Both the position numbers and the translations under genes were made by a program. The notes under the pieces are model-generated. The model ran no database searches, was not told the origin of the DNA, and saw nothing but the letters and a program-made list of their open reading frames with translations. 64,000 nucleotides of DNA from Rhodococcus maanshanensis NBRC 100610 (GTDB lineage Bacteria > Actinomycetota > Actinomycetes > Mycobacteriales > Mycobacteriaceae). This document shows, piece by piece, positions 35,569 to 42,973 of the stretch (its first letter is position 1; every line of letters starts with the position of its first letter). The stretch lies in contig NZ_BCXA01000024.1 in assembly GCF_001894865.1 (NCBI RefSeq), positions 1-64,000 of the forward strand, given 5' to 3'.

Positions 35569-36765
35569 TCAGCAGTGGGTGGGGGCCGGCTCGCCGCGGA
35601 AGCGAGCCTCGACGTAGTTCCAGGCTTCGCCGAAGCCGGCCGCGGCGGTGGTCATGTGCTCGGCGATGTCGTACGGCACGAAGGTCAGGTTCGCCCCTGC
35701 CGCGCAATACCGGTGGGCGACATCGGCTACCGCGTCATAGGGGGTCAAGCCGTCGTACATGCCGTGCCAGATGTAGATGGGCACGGTCGGGATCGTCGGG
35801 TAGTAGCGGAGGCTGTTCTCGCGTAGGACGCTGAGCGCCTCCGGACTTCCCAACAGGCTGGTCGAGGCGGCGAGCTGTTCCGCGTTGCGGAACACGCCGT
35901 GGAAGAGCAGGAATCGCCGGCACTCGTTGGTCACCCAGTCGCGGAACCACAGGCCCGTCGGGTTCAGCTGCGCCGAGACCGGCAGCCGCTCGGGATACTC
36001 GCGCTCGAGTCCCATGGCCGCGGCGAAGGCGAGGCCGAAGCCCGGATGTGGGTTGAGGCCGAGGCCCTGCACCATCTCCCAGAGGTCCGCCGGGATGCCG
36101 CCCGCGGCCACCCCGGCGAGCTTCAGCTCCGGTGCGTAGGTCGGTTGCAGCGCCGCCGCCCATGCACTCGCCATGCCGCCGCCGGAGTATCCGGCCAGGG
36201 CGACCGGACTGTTCGCGAGACCGAGCTCGGCCACCTTCTGCACGGCGCGAACGCTGTCGAGCGTGATCAGGCCGCCGAGTTTGGCGGCACCGTAGGCGCC
36301 GGTCGGCCCGATGTGATCGGGCACCGACACCGCCCAACCGCGGTTGATCGGCAGGTACATGCCGGGGGCGTCCTGCAGCTCGCCGTTGAACAGCGCCCGC
36401 GACGGGTTGCACTTGGTGCCCAGCGAATTGATGATCGCCTGGTAGGAGACCAGCGGCGGGTTCTTGATGCCGTGGGGCAGGAACACCGTGGTCATGCCGA
36501 GGATGGGTTTGCCGGTGGAGTTCGTCGACCGGAACGCGACCTGCCAGCCGTCGCTGTTCGCGTACAGCGAGGCGTCGATGGGGCGGACCCGGACCACATC
36601 GCCAGGACGCAGATTCGCGAGGTCGGGCGGGGCCAGATAGAACGGGTCCGGATCGGGCGTTGGGTAGAGGGGGCCAGCCGGCGTCGCGGTCGCGGGCAGG
36701 GCCAGACCCGCCAGCAGGAGCAGGACACCGAACGTTGTTGTCAAAAAGCGGAGGCGTTGACGCAT
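35569..36765 (-). CDS. Secretory lipase (LIP family), exported
   Basis: The 398-residue protein has a Sec signal (TTTFGVLLLLAGLALPATA). Secretory lipase features are DLANLRPGDVVRVRPI at the N-terminus, the nucleophile elbow GYSGGG, and a His in AEHMTTA. Two Cys pairs (TKCNPSR; NECRRF) could be disulfides. It is a second LIP-family enzyme in the window (the other is at 23849) and differs in lacking the lipobox. Confidence 0.88.
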   Translation of the reverse strand: MRQRLRFLTTTFGVLLLLAGLALPATATPAGPLYPTPDPDPFYLAPPDLANLRPGDVVRVRPIDASLYANSDGWQVAFRSTNSTGKPILGMTTVFLPHGIKNPPLVSYQAIINSLGTKCNPSRALFNGELQDAPGMYLPINRGWAVSVPDHIGPTGAYGAAKLGGLITLDSVRAVQKVAELGLANSPVALAGYSGGGMASAWAAALQPTYAPELKLAGVAAGGIPADLWEMVQGLGLNPHPGFGLAFAAAMGLEREYPERLPVSAQLNPTGLWFRDWVTNECRRFLLFHGVFRNAEQLAASTSLLGSPEALSVLRENSLRYYPTIPTVPIYIWHGMYDGLTPYDAVADVAHRYCAAGANLTFVPYDIAEHMTTAAAGFGEAWNYVEARFRGEPAPTHC

Positions 36766-37009
36766 GCTCGGGGCTCCCTCGCATCGGTCCAAGTGCAGTG
36801 ACGGGCGAACGCGGTGACGAACGTGGCGCGGGCGAACGCGTAACACGCTAACCCAAGGCGCCGACGAGGGCAGCGCGTCGAGACGAAAAAATCCGTCCTG
36901 ATCACCTTGTCTGCCGTCCAGGTGGCAACCAGTCGGGTGGTCGGTTTCGGGGCCGAACCGGGTGCATCGGCGATATATTCATAGACGGGGGTCGCCTGGA
37001 AGGAGACCC

Positions 37010-37993
37010 GTGACGCAATTCGACAGGACCGTCGAGGTTGCGCTCGAGCCCGACGCGGCGTTCGAGCTGATCAGTCGTCCGGAACGGCTGCGCCGATGGC
37101 TGACCGTGGCCGCGAGGGTCGATCTGCGCGAGGGCGGGCGGTATCGGTGGACGGTGGTGCCGGGCCACTCCGCCTCAGGGACGTTCACCGAGGTCGTGCC
37201 CGGCCGACGACTCAAGCTCCGGTGGTGGTGGGAGGACAGCGACGACCTGCCACCTGGCAGTTCCACGGTGGCGTTGACCCTGACCCCCAAGAACGGTTCG
37301 ACCGAGATCCGGTTGGTACACGACGGACTGACCGAGGCGCAGGAGCCGAGCCACGCCGAGGTGTGGAATCACTACCTCGACCGGCTGGCCGTCGCAGGCC
37401 GGGACGGCGATGCGGGACCCGACGACTGGGCGGTCGCCCTCGAGCCGAGTGACGAAATCACCGGTGCCGAGGCCACGCTGGTCGTGCTGCAGGAGGTGCT
37501 GCGCGGTCTCACAGCGGACGACCTGCAGCGCCGGACGCCCTGTCGCGATTTCACGGTCGCCGCGCTGGCCGAACACCTGCTCGGGTCGATCAGGAGCCTC
37601 GGGTCGGCAGGGGGAGGGACCATGCCCGCCGCCGACGCGCCCGGTGACGTGGAGGTCCGGGTTGCCGACGCCGCCCAGGCGGCGACCGAGGGATGGCGCC
37701 ACCGTGGCCTCCAGGGCACCGTGACACCGGGATCGACCGCGATGCCCGCGACCACTGCGGTGAGCATCCTGGCCATCGAATTCCTTGTGCACGCCTGGGA
37801 TTTCGCCACCGCAACGGGGCAACGGCTCGATGTGCCCGAGCAGCTGGCGAGCTACGTACTCGGACTGGCGCAGAGCACCATAAGTCCGCAGTCCCGGGAG
37901 AGCGGGGCCTTCGGGGAACCGGTGCCCGTCGGAGACGATGCGGGGCCGCTCGAACGCCTCATCGCGTTCACCGGCCGGTCGCCCTCGCCCTGA
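37010..37993 (+). CDS. Fusion of SRPBCC (AHSA1-like) and maleylpyruvate isomerase/TIGR03086-like domains
   Basis: The 327-residue protein has residues 1-130 forming an activator-of-Hsp90-like SRPBCC domain (VEVALEPDAAFELISRPERL; WWEDSDDLPPGSSTVALTL; HDGL). Residues 150-327 form a DinB-like four-helix domain of the TIGR03086/mycothiol-dependent isomerase type (RTPCRDFTVAALAEHLLGS; FLVHAWDFA). GTG start after an AAGGAG ribosome-binding sequence. The two domains are usually separate proteins. Function unknown, perhaps small-molecule binding or mycothiol-linked detoxification. Confidence 0.85.
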   Translation: MTQFDRTVEVALEPDAAFELISRPERLRRWLTVAARVDLREGGRYRWTVVPGHSASGTFTEVVPGRRLKLRWWWEDSDDLPPGSSTVALTLTPKNGSTEIRLVHDGLTEAQEPSHAEVWNHYLDRLAVAGRDGDAGPDDWAVALEPSDEITGAEATLVVLQEVLRGLTADDLQRRTPCRDFTVAALAEHLLGSIRSLGSAGGGTMPAADAPGDVEVRVADAAQAATEGWRHRGLQGTVTPGSTAMPATTAVSILAIEFLVHAWDFATATGQRLDVPEQLASYVLGLAQSTISPQSRESGAFGEPVPVGDDAGPLERLIAFTGRSPSP

Positions 37994-38018
37994 TCGGGCG
38001 CCTGTCTGGCGGTGGTGG

Positions 38019-38047
38019 TGTGGTGCCCTCGGCAGGATTCGAACCTG
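38019..38047. repeat. attL: 29-bp copy of tRNA-Arg 3' end
   Basis: Identical over 29 bases to 46734-46762 (starts TGTGGTGCCCTCGG, ends ATTCGAACCTG). This copy is a fragment; the full tRNA is at the other end. It marks the left junction of the integrated element. Confidence 0.92.
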
Positions 38048-38073
38048 TTACTTTTAATCCCTCGTTCAGTGTG

Positions 38074-38108
38074 ACCACCAGGGAAAACATGGTGTTTTAC
38101 CTGGTGGT
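38074..38108. repeat. Long inverted repeat next to attL
   Basis: ACCACCAGG-g-AAAACA pairs with TGTTTT-a-CCTGGTGGT around a 3-base loop, giving 15 paired bases and one mismatch. It sits between the attL core and the arm-type repeats. It could be a terminator that blocks read-through from the host side, or part of the recombination site. Confidence 0.7.
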
Positions 38109-38131
38109 TGGACACTGTACCGTTGGCCTTG

Positions 38132-38182
38132 ATTAGGCACAAGTGGACACGTCGCCACACTGGTTTGGCACGTATTAGGCGC
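38132..38182. promoter_or_regulatory. Candidate left arm-type integrase sites
   Basis: GGCACGTATTAGGCGC at 38167-38182 is matched at the right end by GGCACGCATTAGGCGC (46674-46689). A related ATTAGGC lies at 38132-38138. GGACAC occurs about 22 bases before the long repeat at both ends (38145 and 46653). Such direct repeats flanking the core fit arm-binding sites of a tyrosine integrase. They also overlap the integrase promoter region. Confidence 0.6.
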
Positions 38183-38196
38183 AGGGTGGGGCAGGA

Positions 38197-39324
38197 ATGG
38201 CAAGCAATCGACCGAAACGCGGATTCGGTGCCCCCCGCAAACTGAAGTCTGGCCGCTGGCAAGCCCGCTACACCGGCCCTGACGGGCTGGCGCACAAGGC
38301 CGCAACGACGTTCGGGGCATATGACGATGCTGTCGCGTGGCTCGCTGGCGAGCGGCGCAGGATCGACCTGGACACCTGGACCCCGCCGGCGACACGAGAC
38401 CTTGACGCCGGCGTGCTGGGCAACCAACCGCCGGCCCTCACGTTGGCCGTCTATGCAGAGCGTTGGTTTGCTGAGACTGAGGGGCGTCACAAGCCGCGTA
38501 CCCGCGCGTTGAACCGGGGCTACCTCGACAATGTGATCCTTCCTGAACTGGGCGCAGTGTCCGTTACCGCGCTGACGGTTCAACAGGTGCGGGCCTGGTT
38601 TGCCGGCCTTGAGTCCTTCCCGACGCGGAACTCCAATGCCTACTCGCTACTCCGAACGATCCTCAACCAGGCACTTGATGACGAACTGATCGCGGCCAAC
38701 CCTTGCCGAGTGAAGCGGGCAGCGGTAAAGCGTCGTGTAGTTGAGCCAATCGCGTTGACCGCAAGTGAGATTCGCGCCATGGCTGACGCTATGCCGGAAC
38801 GGTGGCGGGCACTTATCCTGGTGGCCGGCTTCTCCGGGTTGCGATGGGGTGAGCTTGTGGCGCTCAGGCGGTCCGATTTCGTGCTCAAAGCTGACGACTG
38901 CTCGGTCACGGTGTCGCGCGCCGTGGTGCGAATGAAGGGTGAGTTTGTCATCGGCGCGCCCAAGTCTCGGGCAGCGCTGCGAACCGTCCCGTTGCCGTCA
39001 GCGTTGCGTCTGATCATTGCGGCGCACATCGAGGAGTTCGCCCTACCTGGGCGGGCTGGCTTGGTGTTCCCCTCGGTGTCGGGTCAGGTGGTGCACGACA
39101 ACTCGGTGCGGCCGGCGTTCAAGCGGGAAGCTAAGAAGATTGGGCACCCGGCCCTGAGGTTCCACGACTTGCGGCACTCTGCGGCAACTTTGTTCGCTCA
39201 GGCCGGCGCGACGCTGGCCGATCACATGATGTTGATGGGGCACACGTCGTCAGCGATGAGTGCCCGGTATACGCACAGCACGGCGGCACGGAACAGGGCA
39301 CTAGTTGAGGGGCTTTGGGAGTAG
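38197..39324 (+). CDS. int: Tyrosine-type site-specific integrase
   Basis: The 375-residue protein has an N-terminal arm-binding region (KSGRWQARYTGPDG), a SAM-like core-binding domain at about residues 85-165 and a catalytic domain. The catalytic set is visible: Arg in GFSGLRWGEL, Lys in the beta-hairpin (GAPKSRAALR), HDLRHSAAT, GHTSSAMSARYTHS with the nucleophile Tyr. It should integrate and excise the element at the tRNA-Arg 3' end. It lies 150 bases from attL. Confidence 0.95.
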   Translation: MASNRPKRGFGAPRKLKSGRWQARYTGPDGLAHKAATTFGAYDDAVAWLAGERRRIDLDTWTPPATRDLDAGVLGNQPPALTLAVYAERWFAETEGRHKPRTRALNRGYLDNVILPELGAVSVTALTVQQVRAWFAGLESFPTRNSNAYSLLRTILNQALDDELIAANPCRVKRAAVKRRVVEPIALTASEIRAMADAMPERWRALILVAGFSGLRWGELVALRRSDFVLKADDCSVTVSRAVVRMKGEFVIGAPKSRAALRTVPLPSALRLIIAAHIEEFALPGRAGLVFPSVSGQVVHDNSVRPAFKREAKKIGHPALRFHDLRHSAATLFAQAGATLADHMMLMGHTSSAMSARYTHSTAARNRALVEGLWE

Positions 39325-39644
39325 GCCGGCTGTGATCGGCGCTGGTCAAATCGGCAATATCCACGGGTTTGCCGGTATGACTTGCATTACATTATTCCTT
39401 GCGCATCCCTGACCATCCTTGATCAAGCTTGGACATTCTTGCGCAATTTTGCGCGCTGAACTGTTCGCGCCCAATGCAATTCGTGTGGTTATCTGAAATG
39501 TGCGTGATAGCGTGTGAATTGAGCGGACAAGATACGCCACTGGCCGGCATGAGACCTAACTAGGTAGCCGGGTGGGTACGTCGCCATTCCTTCGCCCTCG
39601 CAAATCAGCGGGGCCGCATCGACGCACACAGAAGGCGTACACAC
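39325..39644. other. 320-bp non-coding control region of the element
   Basis: I see no convincing gene here. The stretch is clearly AT-richer than its surroundings. It contains TTGCGCA-type repeats at 39399-39405, 39439-39445 (part of palindrome TTGCGCAA) and a variant TTGCGCG at 39449-39455. It lies between int and the HTH genes, where an early promoter, operators or an origin would be expected. No repressor gene is seen on the opposite strand. Confidence 0.5.
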
Positions 39645-39821
39645 ATGTCTAAGGCACGACTGTCCACAATCGCTGAGGCCGCAGAGACCTTGAGCGTCAG
39701 TACCCGCACAATCCGCCGTTACATCGCGGCTGGCCGATTCACGGCATACCGGGTTGGCCCCCGACTTATCCGCGTAGACCTCTCAGAACTGGATACCGCG
39801 CTGCGTCGCATGGGCGCGTGA
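39645..39821 (+). CDS. Small HTH protein, excisionase-like
   Basis: The 58-residue protein has one MerR/HTH_17-type helix-turn-helix spanning nearly the whole length (STIAEAAETLSVSTRTIRRY then IAAGRFTAYRVG). This is the usual form of excisionase/recombination directionality factors and small phage regulators. ATG at 39645, no strong ribosome-binding sequence. It is followed after 3 bases by a second HTH gene. Confidence 0.8.
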   Translation: MSKARLSTIAEAAETLSVSTRTIRRYIAAGRFTAYRVGPRLIRVDLSELDTALRRMGA

Positions 39822-39824
39822 GCT

Positions 39825-40097
39825 GTGTACACGGGATCAATTCCTGACTACCTCCTGCCTGAGGAGATGAGGTCATTCAAGCCTCTATGGCTGAGGGAAG
39901 AGGACGCCCTCAAGGTTATTGACCGTGGCGCAAGCACCTTGAGGCGCTGGCGGTACCGGGGCGAGGTTAAGGCGCAAAAGTCATTCGGTCGCTGGCTGTA
40001 CGAGCGCAGCTCTCTTGAGGCGTGCGAGCGGGAACAGGTGAGGCGCTACGAAGAACGCCCTTTCCCTGGTCGTAGTCGTAAGCAAGACAATTCTTAG
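39825..40097 (+). CDS. Second small HTH-like protein
   Basis: The 90-residue protein has a winged-HTH/MerR-like pattern (WLREEDALKVIDRGASTLRRW then RYRGEVKAQKSFGRWLYERS) and a basic tail. GTG at 39825, or a later ATG at 39867. The pattern is like HTH_17 excisionases, so either this or the preceding gene may be the excision factor and the other a regulator. Confidence 0.65.
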   Translation: MYTGSIPDYLLPEEMRSFKPLWLREEDALKVIDRGASTLRRWRYRGEVKAQKSFGRWLYERSSLEACEREQVRRYEERPFPGRSRKQDNS

Positions 40098-40111
40098 AAT
40101 GGAAATTAGAG

Positions 40112-40321
40112 ATGCAATCAAGCCGAGTCGGCTACCAATTTCGCATCACCAACTACGTTCACGAGGAAGGGCCGCGCCTGCGGCTGCGGAACGTGAACTC
40201 GAAGCGCGTTGATGTATCCCTGACGCCAGACGAGGCATACCAACTACAGGACTCCCTTAGTGACTGCCTGGACGAGCACGAGCGTAACGAACTGCGGAAC
40301 TGCAAGGGGGCCGGCAGGTGA
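40112..40321 (+). CDS. Small protein of unknown function
   Basis: The 69-residue protein has an N-terminal beta-rich half (YQFRITNY; RLRLRNVNSKRVDVSL) and an acidic helix (TPDEAYQLQDSLSDCLDEHE). It is not recognised. The helical pattern 'LTxxEAxxLxxxLxxxL' is similar to that of the reverse-strand gene at 45792-45950. It overlaps the next gene by 4 bases (GTGA). Confidence 0.6.
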   Translation: MQSSRVGYQFRITNYVHEEGPRLRLRNVNSKRVDVSLTPDEAYQLQDSLSDCLDEHERNELRNCKGAGR

Positions 40322-40506
40322 AGCAGTCACACGACTTCATCGAGGTACTGATGAAAGAGTCCAGGATGACGCGAAAGCAAGTGCTCAATTGCCTCGATGA
40401 ACTGGAATCGCACAACCTGGTTATGCCGCTAACGCCCGACAGGGATTGGAGCGTAGGCGTGTGGATGCCGACTCTCAACAGCTTCTCGGGAGTCTCGTTT
40501 GGCTGA
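40318..40506 (+). CDS. Small winged-helix-like protein
   Basis: The 62-residue protein contains FIEVLMKESRMTRKQVLNCL and LESHNLVMPL, the pattern of a short wHTH used in phage replication modules. GTG start coupled to the previous stop. Its end overlaps the likely TTG start (40499) of the next gene. Confidence 0.55.
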   Translation: MKQSHDFIEVLMKESRMTRKQVLNCLDELESHNLVMPLTPDRDWSVGVWMPTLNSFSGVSFG

Positions 40507-41131
40507 CAAGTTCGTAGTAATCCCAGACGACATATTCGATATCGACATGTCCTCGCCGGCCTCCGACTGTACGCATTGATGACCAAGTACGCGGACAGCC
40601 ATACGCGGGAAGCATGGCCCTCGCGGGCAACTCTCGCTCAGGGCCTGGGCCTCAGCAGACCGGCAAGCGTTGACCAGTACGTCAAAGAGCTTGAGGCGGC
40701 AGGCCTGATCAAGGTTCAGGCGCGGTGGAAAGACCGGGACGGCAACCACTCATTTGAGAAGTCCGCCACTCACAAAGAGCGCGGTTCGAGCCTATACAGT
40801 GCTCAGGGGGTGGTACGTCAAACCGCACAAGGGTAGTACGCCGGAGCGCACAAGGGTAGTACCGCAGACCGAACAAGAACTAGAACCAATTAACTATCAA
40901 CAGGGGCCGGCACCCATTCCTGACGACTGGACGCCAAACGAAGCACATCGACAGCTAGCCAAGTCCAAGGGCCTTGACGTGGAAGCGGTCGCAGCGAAGT
41001 TCAACAGCTGGGCAATCAATGGTGGCAAGAAGCTTGTCAGTTGGGATGCTCGGTTCACGGCATGGCTTCACGATGAGAAGCGCAGGCCTCAAGTCGCAGG
41101 CAGCACCGGCGGCAGGCTATGGCAGGAGTAA
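40499..41131 (+). pseudogene. Frame-disrupted replication-initiator-like wHTH protein
   Basis: Three blocks of one protein lie in different frames. Block 1 (TTG 40499, after GGGAG) reads ADKFVVIPDDIFDIDMSSPA and stops at 40579. Block 2, in another frame from about 40561, reads LRLYALMTKYADSH..AWPSRATLAQGLGLSRP...YVKELEAAGLIKVQARW, a winged helix, and stops at 40836. Block 3 returns to the first frame to 41131 (DDWTPNEAHRQLAKSKGLDV...WDARFTAWLHDE), a C-terminal motif typical of phage replication proteins. Around 40805-40875 are three imperfect repeats of 24, 23 and 23 bases with G-runs, where frame is lost. It is either a decayed gene or one affected by homopolymer sequencing error. Confidence 0.72.
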
Positions 41132-41135
41132 CTAC

Positions 41136-41282
41136 ATGGCGAAGTGGGTATCTCTGCCAATCAAGCCGGGGATCACACCTAAGCGTGAAAGGTACGGCGG
41201 CAGCGACCGCTACCTGATCAAAAGGGCTTCGCGTAAGGCAATCCCTCAAGTGGAGCCTGAAAGTCCCTCAGTGTGTAAATGA
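41136..41282 (+). CDS. Short basic protein of unknown function
   Basis: A 48-residue protein, Lys/Arg-rich (KPGITPKRERYGGSDRYLIK). A GGAG ribosome-binding sequence lies 8 bases upstream of the ATG at 41136. The family is not recognised. It lies directly after the disrupted replication-type gene. Confidence 0.5.
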   Translation: MAKWVSLPIKPGITPKRERYGGSDRYLIKRASRKAIPQVEPESPSVCK

Positions 41283-41309
41283 GCGGTCGACATTGGGGGA
41301 GGGGGTGAA

Positions 41310-41429
41310 ATGTCACTACGAACTAGGCGACCGGCCCACTTCTGGCGGGGAGTGATCCTCTCCCCCCGGAGGGCATACCCCATCACGCGCGAGGGAAGGC
41401 ACCGATTAATCATGAATTGCGAGGGTTGA
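41310..41429 (+). CDS. Possible 39-residue basic peptide
   Basis: ATG 41310 follows an unusually long purine run (GGGGGAGGGGG) that could act as a ribosome-binding site. The peptide is Arg-rich (SLRTRRPAHFWRGVILSPRR). It ends 3 bases before the next start. It may be a real gene or a leader; nothing further supports it. Confidence 0.35.
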   Translation: MSLRTRRPAHFWRGVILSPRRAYPITREGRHRLIMNCEG

Positions 41430-41432
41430 AGC

Positions 41433-41705
41433 ATGGAAAGAGTGAGTGTCACTCTGTTTGACCGGATTGAGGCGCTGCGGGCTGCGCTGGCTGTCCACGA
41501 TGGGGACCGGGAGGAGTTGCATCGGGTGATCCTTGATTGCGGCGATCGGTACGGCGGAATTGATCGGCTGATCTACGCAATGGCTCTTGAGCTGGATTTT
41601 GCGTATGGGTGCGGCTTTGGCGACAGCGGGCCGGATCAGATCAACAGTCTGATTGAGCTGCACCAGGTCGCGCTTGATGTTGCGGCGCGGGGTGATGTTC
41701 GGTGA
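41433..41705 (+). CDS. Small acidic helical protein before portal
   Basis: The 90-residue protein is predicted all-helical and acidic (FDRIEALRAALAVHDGDREELHRVIL). It overlaps the portal gene by 4 bases (GTGA). The position before portal is where a small terminase subunit would sit in phages, but no HTH or terminase motif is seen. Unassigned. Confidence 0.6.
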   Translation: MERVSVTLFDRIEALRAALAVHDGDREELHRVILDCGDRYGGIDRLIYAMALELDFAYGCGFGDSGPDQINSLIELHQVALDVAARGDVR

Positions 41706-42973
41706 AGTTGCCGATCAAGTTTGGCGGTGCGGGCGGCGGCAAGCTGCGTTCAGTCCGCATGGATGAGTCCGGATTCATGGTGGCGTCAGACGACGGGACG
41801 GTGATGGACCGGACTTCTGAGCAGTTGTGGGCTGAACAGCCGTATCTGCGAACTGTCGTCACCTTCCTTGCCCGCAACGTGGCACAGCTCGGGTTGCAGG
41901 CATTCAAGCGTGACGCTGAGGGTTCACGTGAGCGACTGCGGGACCATCCCCTGGCTGCAATGCTGAAACGCCCGAACGAGGATCAGACCGGCTATGAGCT
42001 GCTGTATGCGCTCGTTGCGGATCTGGCGCTGTTCGATGTGGCATACCTGCTGGTTGAGGACCGGGCCGCCGACGGGGCCGGCGTGAAGTTGCGGAACATT
42101 CCGAACGGCTGGGTCAAGGGAACCGAGGACTCGACACCATTTCGTGCTGGCGCGTACTTGGTGCAGATGAACGGCGCTGAGGGCGAGCCCGTCAAGGTTG
42201 CCGCCGAGAACATGCTCGTGTTCCACGGATGGAACCCTGCTGATACGCGTATGGGCATGAGTCCCGTAAAGGCGCTCAACGCGACGCTGCGCGAACAGAT
42301 CCACGCACAGACGTTCCGTGAACAGCTATGGGAACGCGGAGGGCGAGTGGGCACATACCTGACGCGTCCCAAGGATGCGCCTGACTGGTCCAACGAGGGC
42401 CGTACTCGGTTCAAGAGTTCATGGGCTGCGGCATGGTCCGGCAGCCGTGGCAGCAAGGCCGGCGGCACACCAGTGCTTGAAGATGGAATGGAACTAAAGC
42501 GTGTTGGTTTCAGTGCCAAGGAAGAGGAATACGTAGAGGCGTCCAAGCTGGCGCTGACGACGGTTGCCGCTGTGTACCACGTCAACCCGACGATGATTGG
42601 CGTACTGGATAACGCCAACTACAGCAACGTGCGTGAGTTCCGGCGGATGCTCTACGGCGACACGCTGGGGCCGATCATGGCGATGATCGAGGACCGGCTG
42701 AACGAGTTCCTGGTGCCACGATTCGCGGACGTTGAGGGCGCATACGTCGAGTTCAACCTAGGTGAGAAGTTGCAGGGTTCGTTTGAGGAACAGGCCGCCG
42801 TGCTCAGTGCGGCAACGGGCGTGCCGTACATGACGCCGAACGAGGCCAGGGCCAAGCTCAACCTTCCCGCTGTCGCGGGCGGTGACGAGCTGGCAAGGCC
42901 GCTGAACATGGCGACGCCGGAACAGGTAGCCGCCGGCAACAACGGGGAAGAGGTGGCGGCTGATGCTGCATAA
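41702..42973 (+). CDS. HK97-family phage portal protein
   Basis: The 423-residue protein shows portal hallmarks: PYLRTVVTFLARNVAQLGL, LLVEDRAADGAGVKLRNIP, FHGWNPADTRMGMSPVKALN, VYHVNPTMIGVLDNANYSNVREFRRMLYGDTLGP and the late MTPNEARAKLNLP segment. Twelve copies would form the DNA channel at a capsid vertex. Complete in length. It overlaps the protease-capsid gene by 11 bases. Confidence 0.93.
   Translation: MKLPIKFGGAGGGKLRSVRMDESGFMVASDDGTVMDRTSEQLWAEQPYLRTVVTFLARNVAQLGLQAFKRDAEGSRERLRDHPLAAMLKRPNEDQTGYELLYALVADLALFDVAYLLVEDRAADGAGVKLRNIPNGWVKGTEDSTPFRAGAYLVQMNGAEGEPVKVAAENMLVFHGWNPADTRMGMSPVKALNATLREQIHAQTFREQLWERGGRVGTYLTRPKDAPDWSNEGRTRFKSSWAAAWSGSRGSKAGGTPVLEDGMELKRVGFSAKEEEYVEASKLALTTVAAVYHVNPTMIGVLDNANYSNVREFRRMLYGDTLGPIMAMIEDRLNEFLVPRFADVEGAYVEFNLGEKLQGSFEEQAAVLSAATGVPYMTPNEARAKLNLPAVAGGDELARPLNMATPEQVAAGNNGEEVAADAA

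Noticed and set aside
36803-36840. GGGCGAACGCG direct repeat upstream of the secretory lipase
   Set aside because: Two 11-bp copies in a GC-rich region may arise by chance; no further support for a binding site.
39346-39540. 64-codon - strand frame beside int, considered as a repressor
   Set aside because: No HTH pattern and no start signal; the region has repeats typical of control DNA.
41433-41705. Small terminase subunit
   Set aside because: Right position before portal but no HTH or terminase feature; left unassigned.
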